Shown here piece after piece: positions 43,008-51,364 of a DNA stretch of 57,853 nucleotides (position 1 is its first letter; every line of letters begins with the position of its first letter). Source of the DNA: Amycolatopsis sp. (GTDB lineage: Bacteria > Actinomycetota > Actinomycetes > Mycobacteriales > Pseudonocardiaceae). The position numbers were made by a program, and so were the translations under genes. The notes beneath the pieces were generated by a model, which did not search any database, was not told the origin of the DNA, and saw nothing but the letters and a program-made list of their open reading frames with translations. Location: the NCBI RefSeq assembly GCF_025464955.1, contig NZ_JAODNM010000174.1, forward strand, positions 1-57,853, read 5' to 3'.

Positions 43008-44962
43008 GAGTCTGACTCCCCTTCTCCCGTAGTGCTTTGCGGACCGGCCAAGGTCGTGTGGACGGCCTCCGCGGTACGCCTGCCCACGCCCGGCACCGCC
43101 GCGATCTCGTCCACACTGGCTTGTTTGAGCTTCTTCACCGAGCCGAAGTGCTTGATCAGCGCGGTGCGGCGAGTCTGCCCCAGTCCGGGCACACCGTCCA
43201 AAGCAGACGCCTGCATCCGCTTGCCGCGCTTCTCCCGGTGGTAGCGGATGGCGAAGCGGTGTGCCTCGTCACGCACCCGTTGCAGAAGATACAGCGCGTC
43301 GGACGTGCGCGGCAGAATCACCGGATCGGGGTCGGCCGGTAGCCACACCTCTTCGAGGCGCTTGGCCAGGCCGACCACCGCGACGTCGGTGATGCCGAGC
43401 TCCGCGAGGACGTCCGCGGCGGCGGTGGCCTGCGGGCCCGCGCCGTCGACGACCAGGAGGTTCGGCGGGTACGCGAACTTGCGCGGCCGTCCCGTTTCCG
43501 GGTCGATGCCGGGATTCGGGTTGTCCGGCTCGTCGTTCGCCGTTTCCTTGAGGTAGCGGGAAAAACGGCGCCGGACGACCTCCGCGATCGAGGCGACGTC
43601 GCCCTCTTCGGCGGCCTCGCGGAGCGCGAACCGGCGGTATTCGCTCTTACGTGCCACGCCGTCTTCGAACACCACCAGCGAAGCCACCACGTCACTGCCC
43701 GCGATATGGCTGATGTCCACGCATTCGATGCGCAGCGGGGCGGTTTCGAGCGCGAGGTGCTCCTGCAGCTCGGCCAGCGCGGCCGAACGCGCGGTGAGGT
43801 CGCCCGCGCGGCGGAGCTTGTGCTGGGCGAACGCCTCGGAGGCGTTGCGCTGCACGGTTTCGGCCAGCGCGCGCTTGTCGCCGCGCTGCGGGACCCGCAG
43901 CTGGACCCGCGAGCCGCGCAGCCCGGACAGCCACTCGGTGACGGCGTCCGCATCCGCGGGGAGCTCGGGGACGAGCACCTCACGTGGGACCGGAGACGCG
44001 GGCTCGTCTTCGCCGGCGAACTCGACTTCTTCCCCGTAGAACTGGGTGAGGTAGTGGTCGACGAGCTCCGGGATGCCCATCTCCTCAGCCTTGTCGATGA
44101 CCCAGCCGCGCTGCCCGCGAACCCTTCCGCCACGTACGTGGAAAACTTGCACGGCCGCTTCGAGTTCGTCGTGTGCGAAGGCGACGACGTCCGCGTCGGT
44201 CCCGTCGCCGAGCACGACGGCCTGCTTCTCCATCGCGCGGCGCAGCGCCCCAAGATCGTCACGCAGGCGCGCCGCCTTCTCGAACTCCAGCTCGTCGGAG
44301 GCTGCGGCCATCTCCTTTTCCAGCCGCCGCACCATCCCGTCGGTGCGGCCGGCGAGGAAGTCGCAGAAGTCTTCGACGATCGCGCGGTGCTCGTCCGCGG
44401 ACACCTTGCCGACGCACGGCGCGGAGCACTTCTCGATGTACCCGAGCAGACAAGGGCGCCCGATCTGGCCGTGCCGCTTGAAGACCCCGGCCGAGCAGGT
44501 GCGCGCCGGGAAGACCCGCAGCAGCAGGTCGAGGGTCTCGCGGATCGCCCACGCGTGCGCGTACGGCCCGAAGTACCGCACGCCCTTCCGGCGCGGCCCA
44601 CGGTAGACGTAGAGCCGCGGAAACTCCTCGTTCATGGTGACCGCGAGGACCGGGTACGTCTTGTCGTCCCGATAGCGCACGTTGAAGCGCGGGTCGAACT
44701 CCTTGATCCAGTTGTACTCCAGCTGGAGGGCTTCGACCTCGGTGCCGACGACGGTCCACTCGACGCTCGCGGCGGAGGTCACCATCTGCCGGGTACGCGG
44801 GTGCAGCCCGGCCAGATCGGCGAAGTAGGAACTCAGCCTGCTCCGCAGGCTCTTGGCCTTGCCGACGTAGATGACCCGTTTCGTGGCATCACGAAACTTG
44901 TACACGCCGGGCGCGTCCGGGATGCTCCCCGGCGAAGGACGGTAGGTGGACGGGTCTGCCAC
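43004..44962 (-). CDS. uvrC: excinuclease ABC subunit C
   Basis: Makes the dual incision in UvrABC nucleotide excision repair. N-terminal GIY-YIG nuclease (PDAPGVYKFRD, VIYVGKAKSLRSRL), a Cys-rich CSAPCVGKVS segment, UVR domain (EKAARLRDDLGALRRAM), RNase H-like C-terminal nuclease (IECVDISHIAGSDVVAS, LLVVDGAGPQ), then helix-hairpin-helix (DEIAAVPGVGRRTAEAVH). I chose the GTG at 44962 (VADPSTYRPSPG), the usual actinobacterial N-terminus, giving 652 aa; no ribosome site is visible. First gene of its operon, divergent from a protease gene. Confidence 0.96.
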   Translation of the reverse strand: MADPSTYRPSPGSIPDAPGVYKFRDATKRVIYVGKAKSLRSRLSSYFADLAGLHPRTRQMVTSAASVEWTVVGTEVEALQLEYNWIKEFDPRFNVRYRDDKTYPVLAVTMNEEFPRLYVYRGPRRKGVRYFGPYAHAWAIRETLDLLLRVFPARTCSAGVFKRHGQIGRPCLLGYIEKCSAPCVGKVSADEHRAIVEDFCDFLAGRTDGMVRRLEKEMAAASDELEFEKAARLRDDLGALRRAMEKQAVVLGDGTDADVVAFAHDELEAAVQVFHVRGGRVRGQRGWVIDKAEEMGIPELVDHYLTQFYGEEVEFAGEDEPASPVPREVLVPELPADADAVTEWLSGLRGSRVQLRVPQRGDKRALAETVQRNASEAFAQHKLRRAGDLTARSAALAELQEHLALETAPLRIECVDISHIAGSDVVASLVVFEDGVARKSEYRRFALREAAEEGDVASIAEVVRRRFSRYLKETANDEPDNPNPGIDPETGRPRKFAYPPNLLVVDGAGPQATAAADVLAELGITDVAVVGLAKRLEEVWLPADPDPVILPRTSDALYLLQRVRDEAHRFAIRYHREKRGKRMQASALDGVPGLGQTRRTALIKHFGSVKKLKQASVDEIAAVPGVGRRTAEAVHTTLAGPQSTTGEGESDS

Positions 44963-45219
44963 GCCGTCAAGACTATGGCTCGGCACCGACAGTCCTGCGT
45001 GCCCCCGGTCTGTCGACCCGCCGCGCCCGCACTTTCGCGGCCCGGGCACACCGCGGGTATGGCTCCCACCCGCCGGAAGTACTGCTTTCCGACAAACCCG
45101 ACCTTCGTGGGTTCCTGCCGGGTGACCCGCTGATTACTTTCCGTCCCAAGCCGGTTTTCCCGGTGGGATCTCTCCCCAACCCCACCCGGTTGTCCAATAC
45201 TGCCCGAAAGGACACGCAA

Positions 45220-45945
45220 GTGAGTCGTCTCCGCACTGTCGGCACCGCAGCGAGCCTCAGCGTCGCCGCGCTGGCGCTGACCTTCAGCTCCGGCGCAGCC
45301 GCCGTCGCCCAGCCCGCCATCGTCGGCGGCGGGACCGCGCCCGCGGTCAGCTGGGGCGCACAGGTCTACGTCAACACCCCGGGACGCGCCTTCGACGGGT
45401 TCAACTGCTCCGGCACCGTCATCGCGTCGCGGTGGGTGATGACCGCGCACCACTGCCTCGACCAGGACGGCAGCGGCATGCACGTCAAGGTCGGCAGCAA
45501 CGCGCTCGGCGGCGGCACGCAGATCGACGTCGACCAGGAGAAGGTCTCCCCGAACGGCGACATCGCGCTGCTGCACCTCACCGCGGACGCCGGCACGGCG
45601 CCGGTCACCCTCGGCACCGGCGACCCGGCCTCGGGCACCACCAACCAGCTCTACGGCTGGGGCCGCACCACCCCGACCGGACCGCCCGCGACCCAGCTGA
45701 AGGTGGCGAACGTCCAGGTGACCGGCCGGTCGACGGACAATGACGGCGGCCGCGCGATCCAGAGCGTCGGCGTCAACGGCTCGGCGTGGAAGGGCGACTC
45801 GGGTGGTCCCGAACTGTCCGGCGGCAAGCAGGTCGGCGTCGCGTCGACCGTGCAGAACCAGAGCGGCACCAACACCCGCGGCACGAACAACTACGGAAGC
45901 GTCGCGTCCAGCCGCTCCTGGATCAAGACCACCGCCGGGGTCTGA
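45220..45945 (+). CDS. secreted trypsin-like serine protease (S1A)
   Basis: A 241-aa exported protease. Signal peptide about 1-30 (VSRLRTVGTAASLSVAALAL), short propeptide, then mature IVGGG start near 36. Catalytic triad: TAHHC (His78), NGDIALL (Asp near 113) and GDSGGP (Ser194). Only two cysteines are seen (NCSGT and HHC), giving one disulfide. GTG at 45220 with AAGGA 8 nt upstream; upstream codons add nothing signal-like. Single gene followed by a large hairpin. Confidence 0.9.
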   Translation: MSRLRTVGTAASLSVAALALTFSSGAAAVAQPAIVGGGTAPAVSWGAQVYVNTPGRAFDGFNCSGTVIASRWVMTAHHCLDQDGSGMHVKVGSNALGGGTQIDVDQEKVSPNGDIALLHLTADAGTAPVTLGTGDPASGTTNQLYGWGRTTPTGPPATQLKVANVQVTGRSTDNDGGRAIQSVGVNGSAWKGDSGGPELSGGKQVGVASTVQNQSGTNTRGTNNYGSVASSRSWIKTTAGV

Positions 45946-45951
45946 CAGCTG

Positions 45952-46004
45952 AGGACTCGTGAGCGTTCCGGCCGTTCTAGGCGGCCGCAACACTCACGAG
46001 TCCT
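45952..46004 (+). terminator. large hairpin after the protease gene (CTCGTGAG family)
   Basis: Outer arms 45952-45967 and 45989-46004 pair over 16 bp with one mismatch (AGGACTCGTGAGCGTT with its partner); an inner CGGCCG pair extends it. The outer sequence recurs in the palindrome at 56396. Confidence 0.75.
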
Positions 46005-46056
46005 GGTCACGGACGGCTCACACAAGACTGTCGGGGGTGTGTGCGATCCTCGCGGT

Positions 46057-46836
46057 ATGCGCATCGCGACCTGGAATGTGAACTCTGTCGGCGCCCGGCT
46101 GCCGCGGCTCGTGGCCTGGCTCGAATCGGCGCGGCCGGACGTACTGTGCCTGCAGGAACTGAAAAGCACCACCGAGGCGTTCCCGAACGCCGAGGTCGAG
46201 GCGCTCGGTTACGAGGTCGCCGCGTACGGCACAGGCCGGTGGAACGGGGTCGCGATCCTGTCGAAGGTGGGACTGGACGACGTAAAGCGCGGGCTGGTCG
46301 ACGAGCCGCGCTACGAGGACGCCGCCGAGCCGCGGGCAATCGGCGCGACCTGCGGCGGCGTCCGGATCTGGTCGGTGTACGTCCCGAACGGCCGCGAACC
46401 GAGCCACCCGCACTACGAGTACAAGCTGCGGTGGCTCGAAGCGCTGAACACCACGGTCGTCGCGGAATCCGTGCCCGGCACGCCGTTCGCCGTACTCGGC
46501 GACTTCAACATCGCGCCGACCGACGCCGATGTCTGGGACATCAGCCTGTTCGCCGAGTCGACCCACGTCACCGACGCGGAGCGCAAGGCGCTGGCCGTGC
46601 TGCGCGACGCGGGCCTGACCGACGTCGTCCCGCGGCCGCTGAAGTACGACCACCCGTACACCTACTGGGACTACCGGCAGCTGGCGTTCCCGAAGAACAA
46701 CGGCATGCGCATCGATCTGGTCTACGCCAACGAAAAGTTCGCTGCCGAGGTCGAGGATTCCTACGTCGACAGGGAAGAGCGCAAGGGAAAGGGCGGTTCG
46801 GACCACGCCCCGGTCGTCGTCGATCTCAAGGCTTAG
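46057..46836 (+). CDS. xthA: exodeoxyribonuclease III
   Basis: Endonuclease/exonuclease/phosphatase-family enzyme for base-excision repair: AP endonuclease and 3'-5' exonuclease. Motifs: ATWNVNSV near 4-11, LCLQELKS (metal Glu) near 32, VYVPNGRE near 107, GDFNIAP near 153 and GSDHAPVVVDL at the C-terminus. 259 aa, normal. ATG at 46057 chosen; a GTG at 46039 would add six residues. Converges on the PH-domain gene with only 9 bp between stop codons. Confidence 0.95.
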   Translation: MRIATWNVNSVGARLPRLVAWLESARPDVLCLQELKSTTEAFPNAEVEALGYEVAAYGTGRWNGVAILSKVGLDDVKRGLVDEPRYEDAAEPRAIGATCGGVRIWSVYVPNGREPSHPHYEYKLRWLEALNTTVVAESVPGTPFAVLGDFNIAPTDADVWDISLFAESTHVTDAERKALAVLRDAGLTDVVPRPLKYDHPYTYWDYRQLAFPKNNGMRIDLVYANEKFAAEVEDSYVDREERKGKGGSDHAPVVVDLKA

Positions 46837-46845
46837 CCAGTACGG

Positions 46846-47298
46846 CTACGCGCCTTCCCAGGCCTGCTTGTGCAGACGGCGCAGGGCGCGCACGGCGACG
46901 ACGGCGCGTTCGCGGTCGACGGCCTGCACAGCCATCACGGAGTAGTACTCGTCCTCGGGCAGTTCCAGCCGGGCCCACGACGCGCCGTCCGGGAAGCTGA
47001 TCGACAGCACGTCGTGCCAGGCGAACCGGCGCGCCAGCAGCACGTTGCGCACCTCGATACCCTCGGCGTCGGCCCGGACCCGCGGCATCGCGAACAGCAT
47101 TGTCGCCGCGGCCAGGGCGATCCCGATGCCGACCATCGCGGCCTGGTCCGAGGGCTCGAAGATCGCGCCGGTGTTGGAACTGCGCAGCAACGTCGCGACG
47201 ACGACGAATACGGCAAGCAGGATCACCGCCAGGATGCTCGCCATCCACATCACCCGCCGCGGGCGGATTTCCAGCGTTGCCTCGACCATCGTGCTCAC
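46846..47298 (-). CDS. PH domain (bPH_6) membrane protein
   Basis: A 150-aa protein with two transmembrane helices (about residues 16-38 and 53-72) followed by a PH-like domain (RADAEGIEVRNVL, RFAWHDVLSISFP). This small protein is commonly found after ribH in actinobacteria. GTG start in a GTGA overlap with the ribH stop, so it is part of the riboflavin operon transcript. No direct enzymatic role is evident. Confidence 0.87.
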   Translation of the reverse strand: MSTMVEATLEIRPRRVMWMASILAVILLAVFVVVATLLRSSNTGAIFEPSDQAAMVGIGIALAAATMLFAMPRVRADAEGIEVRNVLLARRFAWHDVLSISFPDGASWARLELPEDEYYSVMAVQAVDRERAVVAVRALRRLHKQAWEGA

Positions 47299-47801
47299 AC
47301 AAATCCCCGTTCGGTCCACGGCTGCCGAAGGCTCCGCAGCACGTGTGCGGTGTCCAGCGCGGCCACCGTCGCCTCGTGACCCTTGTCCTCGGGAGAGCCG
47401 GGGAACCCGGCCCTGTCCAGTGCCTGCTGCTCGGTGTCGCAGGTGAGCACGCCGTTGCCGATCGGCGTCGACTCGTCGAGCGCGATCCGCGTCAGCCCGG
47501 CGGTGACGGCGTCGCAGACGTACTCGAAGTGCGGAGTCCCACCGCGGATGACCACTCCGAGCGCCACGACGGCGTCATGGTTATGGGCCAGGGCCTGCAC
47601 GACGACCGGCAGCTCGATCGCGCCGGCCACGCGCACGACGGTGGGTTCTTCTTCGAGCTTCGCCTCGTGGGCCGCGACCAGCGCCCGCGCGACGAGGTTG
47701 TCGGTGATCTTCGGGTGCCACCGGGTGGCTACGATCGCCAGCCGGATGTTGCCGCAGTCGCTCAGGTCGAGCTCGACGTCGGGCTGTCCTTCACCACTCA
47801 C
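47295..47801 (-). CDS. ribH: 6,7-dimethyl-8-ribityllumazine synthase
   Basis: Condenses 5-amino-6-ribitylamino-uracil with dihydroxybutanone phosphate to lumazine. Motifs: IVATRWHPKI near 23, RVAGAIELP near 57, GVVIRGGTPHFEYV near 82 with the catalytic His, and NGVLTCDTEQQA near 116. 168 aa. GTG start in GTGA overlap with ribBA. Confidence 0.96.
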   Translation of the reverse strand: MSGEGQPDVELDLSDCGNIRLAIVATRWHPKITDNLVARALVAAHEAKLEEEPTVVRVAGAIELPVVVQALAHNHDAVVALGVVIRGGTPHFEYVCDAVTAGLTRIALDESTPIGNGVLTCDTEQQALDRAGFPGSPEDKGHEATVAALDTAHVLRSLRQPWTERGFV

Positions 47802-49153
47802 AGCTCGCCTCCGCCGGTCGGTGCACCTTCAGTCTCGGCGCCGACCTGGTCGTAGTGCTCCAGCTCCGACAAGTCGTGCCCCATCCTGTCCCGCTTGGTC
47901 CGCAGGTAACGGAGGTTCTCCGGGTTGGGCGAGATCGGCAGCGAGACCCGGCCGGTGACCCGCAGCCCGTAACCCTCCAGCCCGACGCGCTTGGCCGGGT
48001 TGTTGGTCAGCAGGCGCATCGATCGGACGCCCAGGTCGCACAGGATCTGCGCGCCGGTGCCGTAGTCACGCGCGTCGGCGGGCATGCCCAGCGCGAGGTT
48101 GGCGTCGACGGTGTCGGCGCCGGTGTCCTGCAGCTGGTACGCCTGCAGCTTGTGCAGCAGGCCGATCCCGCGGCCCTCGTGGCCTCGGATGTAGAGCACG
48201 ACACCGCGTCCCTCGGTGGCAACGGCGGACAGCGCCGCCTCCAGCTGCGGGCCGCAGTCGCAGCGCAGCGAACCGAACACGTCGCCGGTCAGGCACTCCG
48301 AGTGCACCCGAACCAGGATGTCCTCGCCGTCGCCGATGTCGCCGTAGACGAACGCGATGTGCTCGATACCATCGATCAGGCTGTCGTACCCGACCGCGCG
48401 GAAGGTGCCGGCGGCGAGGGGGATCCGCGCCTCGGCGACCCGTTCCACCTGCTTCTCGTTGCGGCGGCGGTACGCGATCAGGTCGGCGATGGTGATGATC
48501 TGCATGTCGTGGTCGGCGGCGAAGACCTCGAGCTCGTCGCGCCGGGCCATGTCGCCTTCGTCCTTTTGGGACACGATCTCGCACAGGACACCCGCCGGGT
48601 GCAGCCCGGCCAGACGCGCGAGGTCCACGGCGGCCTCGGTGTGGCCGGGGCGGCGCAGGACACCGCCTTCCTTGGCGCGCAGCGGCACGACGTGCCCGGG
48701 GCGGCGCAGGTCGTTCGGCTTCGAATCGGGGTCGGCGAGCACCTTGATGGTGTGGCAGCGATCGGCCGCGGAGATACCGGTGGCGATGCCCTCGGCCGCG
48801 TCGACGGTGACCGTGTACGCGGTGCCGCGCACGTCCTGGTTCGTGTGGTACATCGGCGGCAGGTCGAGCCGCGCGCAGTCGGCGTCGGTCAGCGACACGC
48901 ACACATAGCCCGAGGTGTAGCGGACCATGAACGCCAGCAGCTCTGGCGTGGCCTTCTCCGCGGCGAAGATCAGGTCGCCTTCGTTCTCGCGGTCCTCGTC
49001 GTCGACCACGACGACCGGGCGTCCGGCCGCGATGTCGGCGATCGCCTTCTCGATGGCGTCGGAGTCCAGCGAAACTCCCGTCCCGCACGGCGTCCACGCG
49101 ACCCCGGCATCGCCCTCGGCCGGGCCCGCCTGTGCTGTCTTCGACTCGCTCAC
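47798..49153 (-). CDS. ribBA: bifunctional DHBP synthase / GTP cyclohydrolase II
   Basis: Fused enzyme making both riboflavin precursors. N-terminal RibB domain about 25-230 (VVVVDDEDRENEGDLIFAAE, RPGHVVPLRAKEGGVL, RRPGHTEAAVDLARLAG); C-terminal RibA domain about 235-430 with zinc-binding C-x10-C-x-C (ECLTGDVFGSLRCDCG) and YIRGHEGRGIGL. 451 aa, normal. GTG start in GTGA overlap with ribE. Confidence 0.97.
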   Translation of the reverse strand: MSESKTAQAGPAEGDAGVAWTPCGTGVSLDSDAIEKAIADIAAGRPVVVVDDEDRENEGDLIFAAEKATPELLAFMVRYTSGYVCVSLTDADCARLDLPPMYHTNQDVRGTAYTVTVDAAEGIATGISAADRCHTIKVLADPDSKPNDLRRPGHVVPLRAKEGGVLRRPGHTEAAVDLARLAGLHPAGVLCEIVSQKDEGDMARRDELEVFAADHDMQIITIADLIAYRRRNEKQVERVAEARIPLAAGTFRAVGYDSLIDGIEHIAFVYGDIGDGEDILVRVHSECLTGDVFGSLRCDCGPQLEAALSAVATEGRGVVLYIRGHEGRGIGLLHKLQAYQLQDTGADTVDANLALGMPADARDYGTGAQILCDLGVRSMRLLTNNPAKRVGLEGYGLRVTGRVSLPISPNPENLRYLRTKRDRMGHDLSELEHYDQVGAETEGAPTGGGEL

Positions 49154-49779
49154 ACCTGCTCCTTAGTACCGCTCACGCCATTCTCCCCCGTATTCGCAAA
49201 GTGCGGCAAAGCCAGCTTCTCGACGTACTTGGCGATCACGTCGACCTCGAGGTTCACCAGGTCACCGGGCTCGTTGCGACCCAGCGTCGTCAGCTCGAGC
49301 GTGGTCGGGATCAGCGCGACGGACATCTCGTCGCCGTCGATCGCGGCGACCGTCAGCGAGATGCCGTCGATCGCGATCGAGCCCTTCTCGACCACGTACC
49401 TGGACACCGCGGGCGGCAGCGCGAACCTGGTCAGGCCCTGGTCGTCACGCGAGAGATAGACGCCGGTGCCGTCGACGTGGCCCTGCATGATGTGCCCGCC
49501 GAGCCGGCCGCCGGCCGGGGTGGCGCGCTCGAGGTTCACGCGGTCGCCGACGTTGACCTTCGCGAGGCTGGAGCGCTGCAGGGTCTCGTGAACGACGTCC
49601 ACGGTGAACTCGCTGCCGGCGACGTCGACGACGGTCAGGCAGACACCGCTCACCGCGATCGAGTCGCCGTGGCCGGCGTCGGCGGTGACCACGGGGCCAT
49701 GCAGGGTCAGTCTCGCCGCGTTCGGCACCTGCTCGACCGCGGTGACTTCGCCAAGCTCCTCGACTATGCCGGTGAACAC
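49150..49779 (-). CDS. ribE: riboflavin synthase alpha chain
   Basis: Dismutates two lumazines to riboflavin. Two lumazine-binding repeats: FTGIVEELGEV with SGVCLTVVD, and HIMQGHVDGTG with IDGISLTVAA. 209 aa. I chose the GTG at 49779, 9 nt after an AGGAGG site; the longer frame upstream runs into rpe antisense. First gene of the rib operon as seen here. ribD, normally between rpe and ribE, is absent. I see no FMN-riboswitch sequence in the 200 bp upstream. Confidence 0.95.
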   Translation of the reverse strand: MFTGIVEELGEVTAVEQVPNAARLTLHGPVVTADAGHGDSIAVSGVCLTVVDVAGSEFTVDVVHETLQRSSLAKVNVGDRVNLERATPAGGRLGGHIMQGHVDGTGVYLSRDDQGLTRFALPPAVSRYVVEKGSIAIDGISLTVAAIDGDEMSVALIPTTLELTTLGRNEPGDLVNLEVDVIAKYVEKLALPHFANTGENGVSGTKEQV

Positions 49780-49981
49780 TGCCCTGTGCCTCCTGTGTTT
49801 CGTGACGCGACCGGGCGGGGTGTGGACGCGCCGTCCGGAGTCCATGGTGAACCTTCCGCGGCCCGGCGAGGCGTCGCGGTGACGGCCGACACTCCACCGA
49901 AGGACCGGATCACCCCATCCAACACCCGCGCGACCCCGGCGATTTCGCCGGTCCCGCGATGTGCCCACCAGCTGGGACGGC

Positions 49982-50668
49982 TCAGCGACCGCCGGCCCGC
50001 TCGGCCGCGGCGCGCAAGGAGGCGATGGCCTTGCCGGGGTCGCTCGCGCCGTAGACGGCCGAACCGGCGACGAAGCAGTCGACGCCCGCCTCGGCGGCCT
50101 GTTCGATCGTGTCGGCGTTGATGCCACCGTCGATCTCGACGATCAGCTTGAGGTGGCCGGTGTCGACCAGGCGACGGGCCGTGCGCACCTTGTCGAGTAC
50201 GTCGGCGATGAAGGACTGCCCGCCGAATCCGGGTTCGACCGACATCACCAGCAGCGTGTCGTAGTGCTTGAGCACGTCGAGGTGGTCTTCCAGCCGGGTG
50301 TTCGGCTTGACCGACAGACCGGCCTTCGCGCCCGCCGCCCGCAGGTCCTTCGCGAGCTTGACCGGGTCCGCGGCGGCTTCGACGTGCACGGTGACGTTGT
50401 AGGCGCCCGCCTCGGCGTATCCGATGGCCCAGCGGTCCGGGTCGTCGATCATCAGGTGGCAGTCGATCGGCACGTCGGTGGACTTGATCAGCGACTGCAC
50501 GACTGGCAGGCCCAGCGTCAGGTTCGGGACGAAATGGCCGTCCATGACGTCGACGTGCACCCAGTCGGCGCGGTTTTCGCCGCTGCCGGCGACGGCGCGG
50601 ATCTCCTCGCCCAGGCGGGCGAAGTCGGCGGACAGGATGCTCGGGGCGATCAAAGGTCGGTGGGCCAC
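49982..50668 (-). CDS. rpe: ribulose-phosphate 3-epimerase
   Basis: Interconverts ribulose-5- and xylulose-5-phosphate in the pentose phosphate pathway. Motifs: IAPSILSADFARLGEE near 6, WVHVDVMDGHFVPNLT near 37, LVMSVEPGFGGQSF near 139 and EIDGGINADTI near 176. I chose the GTG at 50668 (VAHRPLIAPS), giving 228 aa. A TACACT element ends 9 nt upstream, so the message may be nearly leaderless. 200 bp separate it from ribE. Confidence 0.95.
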   Translation of the reverse strand: MAHRPLIAPSILSADFARLGEEIRAVAGSGENRADWVHVDVMDGHFVPNLTLGLPVVQSLIKSTDVPIDCHLMIDDPDRWAIGYAEAGAYNVTVHVEAAADPVKLAKDLRAAGAKAGLSVKPNTRLEDHLDVLKHYDTLLVMSVEPGFGGQSFIADVLDKVRTARRLVDTGHLKLIVEIDGGINADTIEQAAEAGVDCFVAGSAVYGASDPGKAIASLRAAAERAGGR

Positions 50669-50718
50669 GGTTACCGAGTGTACGAACCCGTCCCGACCCT
50701 TCCCCACACCCCCGGGGC

Positions 50719-50742
50719 GGGCACTTTTGCACAAAGGTGCCC
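50719..50742. terminator. GGGCAC-type hairpin upstream of rpe
   Basis: A 10-bp stem (50719-50728 with 50733-50742) with one G-U pair and a 4-nt loop, between rpe and the preceding minus-strand gene. Sequence is akin to hairpins at 11337 and 28399; it probably ends the metK-side transcript. Confidence 0.65.
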
Positions 50743-50779
50743 TCGTTGCGAACGCCGGTAGACCGCGTGTGCAACAACA

Positions 50780-50842
50780 GCAACTCGCCGTCGAGTTGCG
50801 GTACTTGCGGTCCCTAGCTACCGCAACTCGACGGCGAGTTGC
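50780..50842. repeat. nested palindrome with two 24-bp complementary arms
   Basis: Arms 50780-50803 and 50819-50842 are perfectly complementary. Each arm also contains its own inverted repeat, GCAACTCG-ccgt-CGAGTTGC, so four copies of CAACTCG/CGAGTTG are present. It starts 16 bp downstream of the flavoprotein stop codon. It is probably a terminator; the doublet layout also resembles REP-type elements. Confidence 0.7.
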
Positions 50843-50857
50843 GAGGTGGGGGTGGGG

Positions 50858-51364
50858 TTAGGGGGCGGGGAGGAGGGTGAGGATGTCGGTCCAGGGGCGG
50901 TTGTAGTGGAGGCGGTGGGTCGCGACGTCTGCCGAAGCGAGCGTCTCGAGGTGGCCCTTCCACGCGGGATGGTTCAGCCGGGCGTCCTGGAGCTGGTACC
51001 CGACGACGATGGTGACGTGCGGCGCGCCAAGGACGTCGCCGAGCAGCGTCAACGCCTGGTTGTCCGCAATGCCCAGCGCGAGCTTGGCCACGGAGTTCGC
51101 CGACGCCGGCGCGAACAGGAAGACGTCGGGGTCCGGATGCGGCCGAGGCTGTCCCGGCAGCCGCGAAACGCTGCGGACGTCGAGATCGGTCAGTGCCGCC
51201 AGCCGGGCCAGCTCGCCGGTCGACTCAAGCCAGCGAGCCGCTGTCGGGGTCAGGGTGACGGCGAGCCGCCAGCCCCGCTCTACAGCCGGGGCGGCCAGTT
51301 CGGCGACGAACCTGGTGTCCAGGCCGCCGCACGAGCTGGCCACCAGGCCGAGCACCCGCGTCAT
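50858..51364 (-). CDS. HFCD-family flavoprotein
   Basis: A 168-aa Rossmann-like flavoprotein of the HFCD (CoaC/EpiD/UbiX-like) family. Motif APASANSVAKLALGIADN near 87 is the PxSANT region that binds FMN; the N-terminus LGLVASSCGG is the nucleotide loop. It may be a decarboxylase or a redox protein; the substrate is unknown. ATG shares a base with the rsmB stop (TGATG), so it is cotranscribed with fmt-rsmB. Confidence 0.82.
   Translation of the reverse strand: MTRVLGLVASSCGGLDTRFVAELAAPAVERGWRLAVTLTPTAARWLESTGELARLAALTDLDVRSVSRLPGQPRPHPDPDVFLFAPASANSVAKLALGIADNQALTLLGDVLGAPHVTIVVGYQLQDARLNHPAWKGHLETLASADVATHRLHYNRPWTDILTLLPAP

Noticed and set aside
49780..49981. Possible FMN riboswitch before ribE
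   Set aside because: I could not find the conserved RFN core sequences by eye; only a good ribosome site is present.
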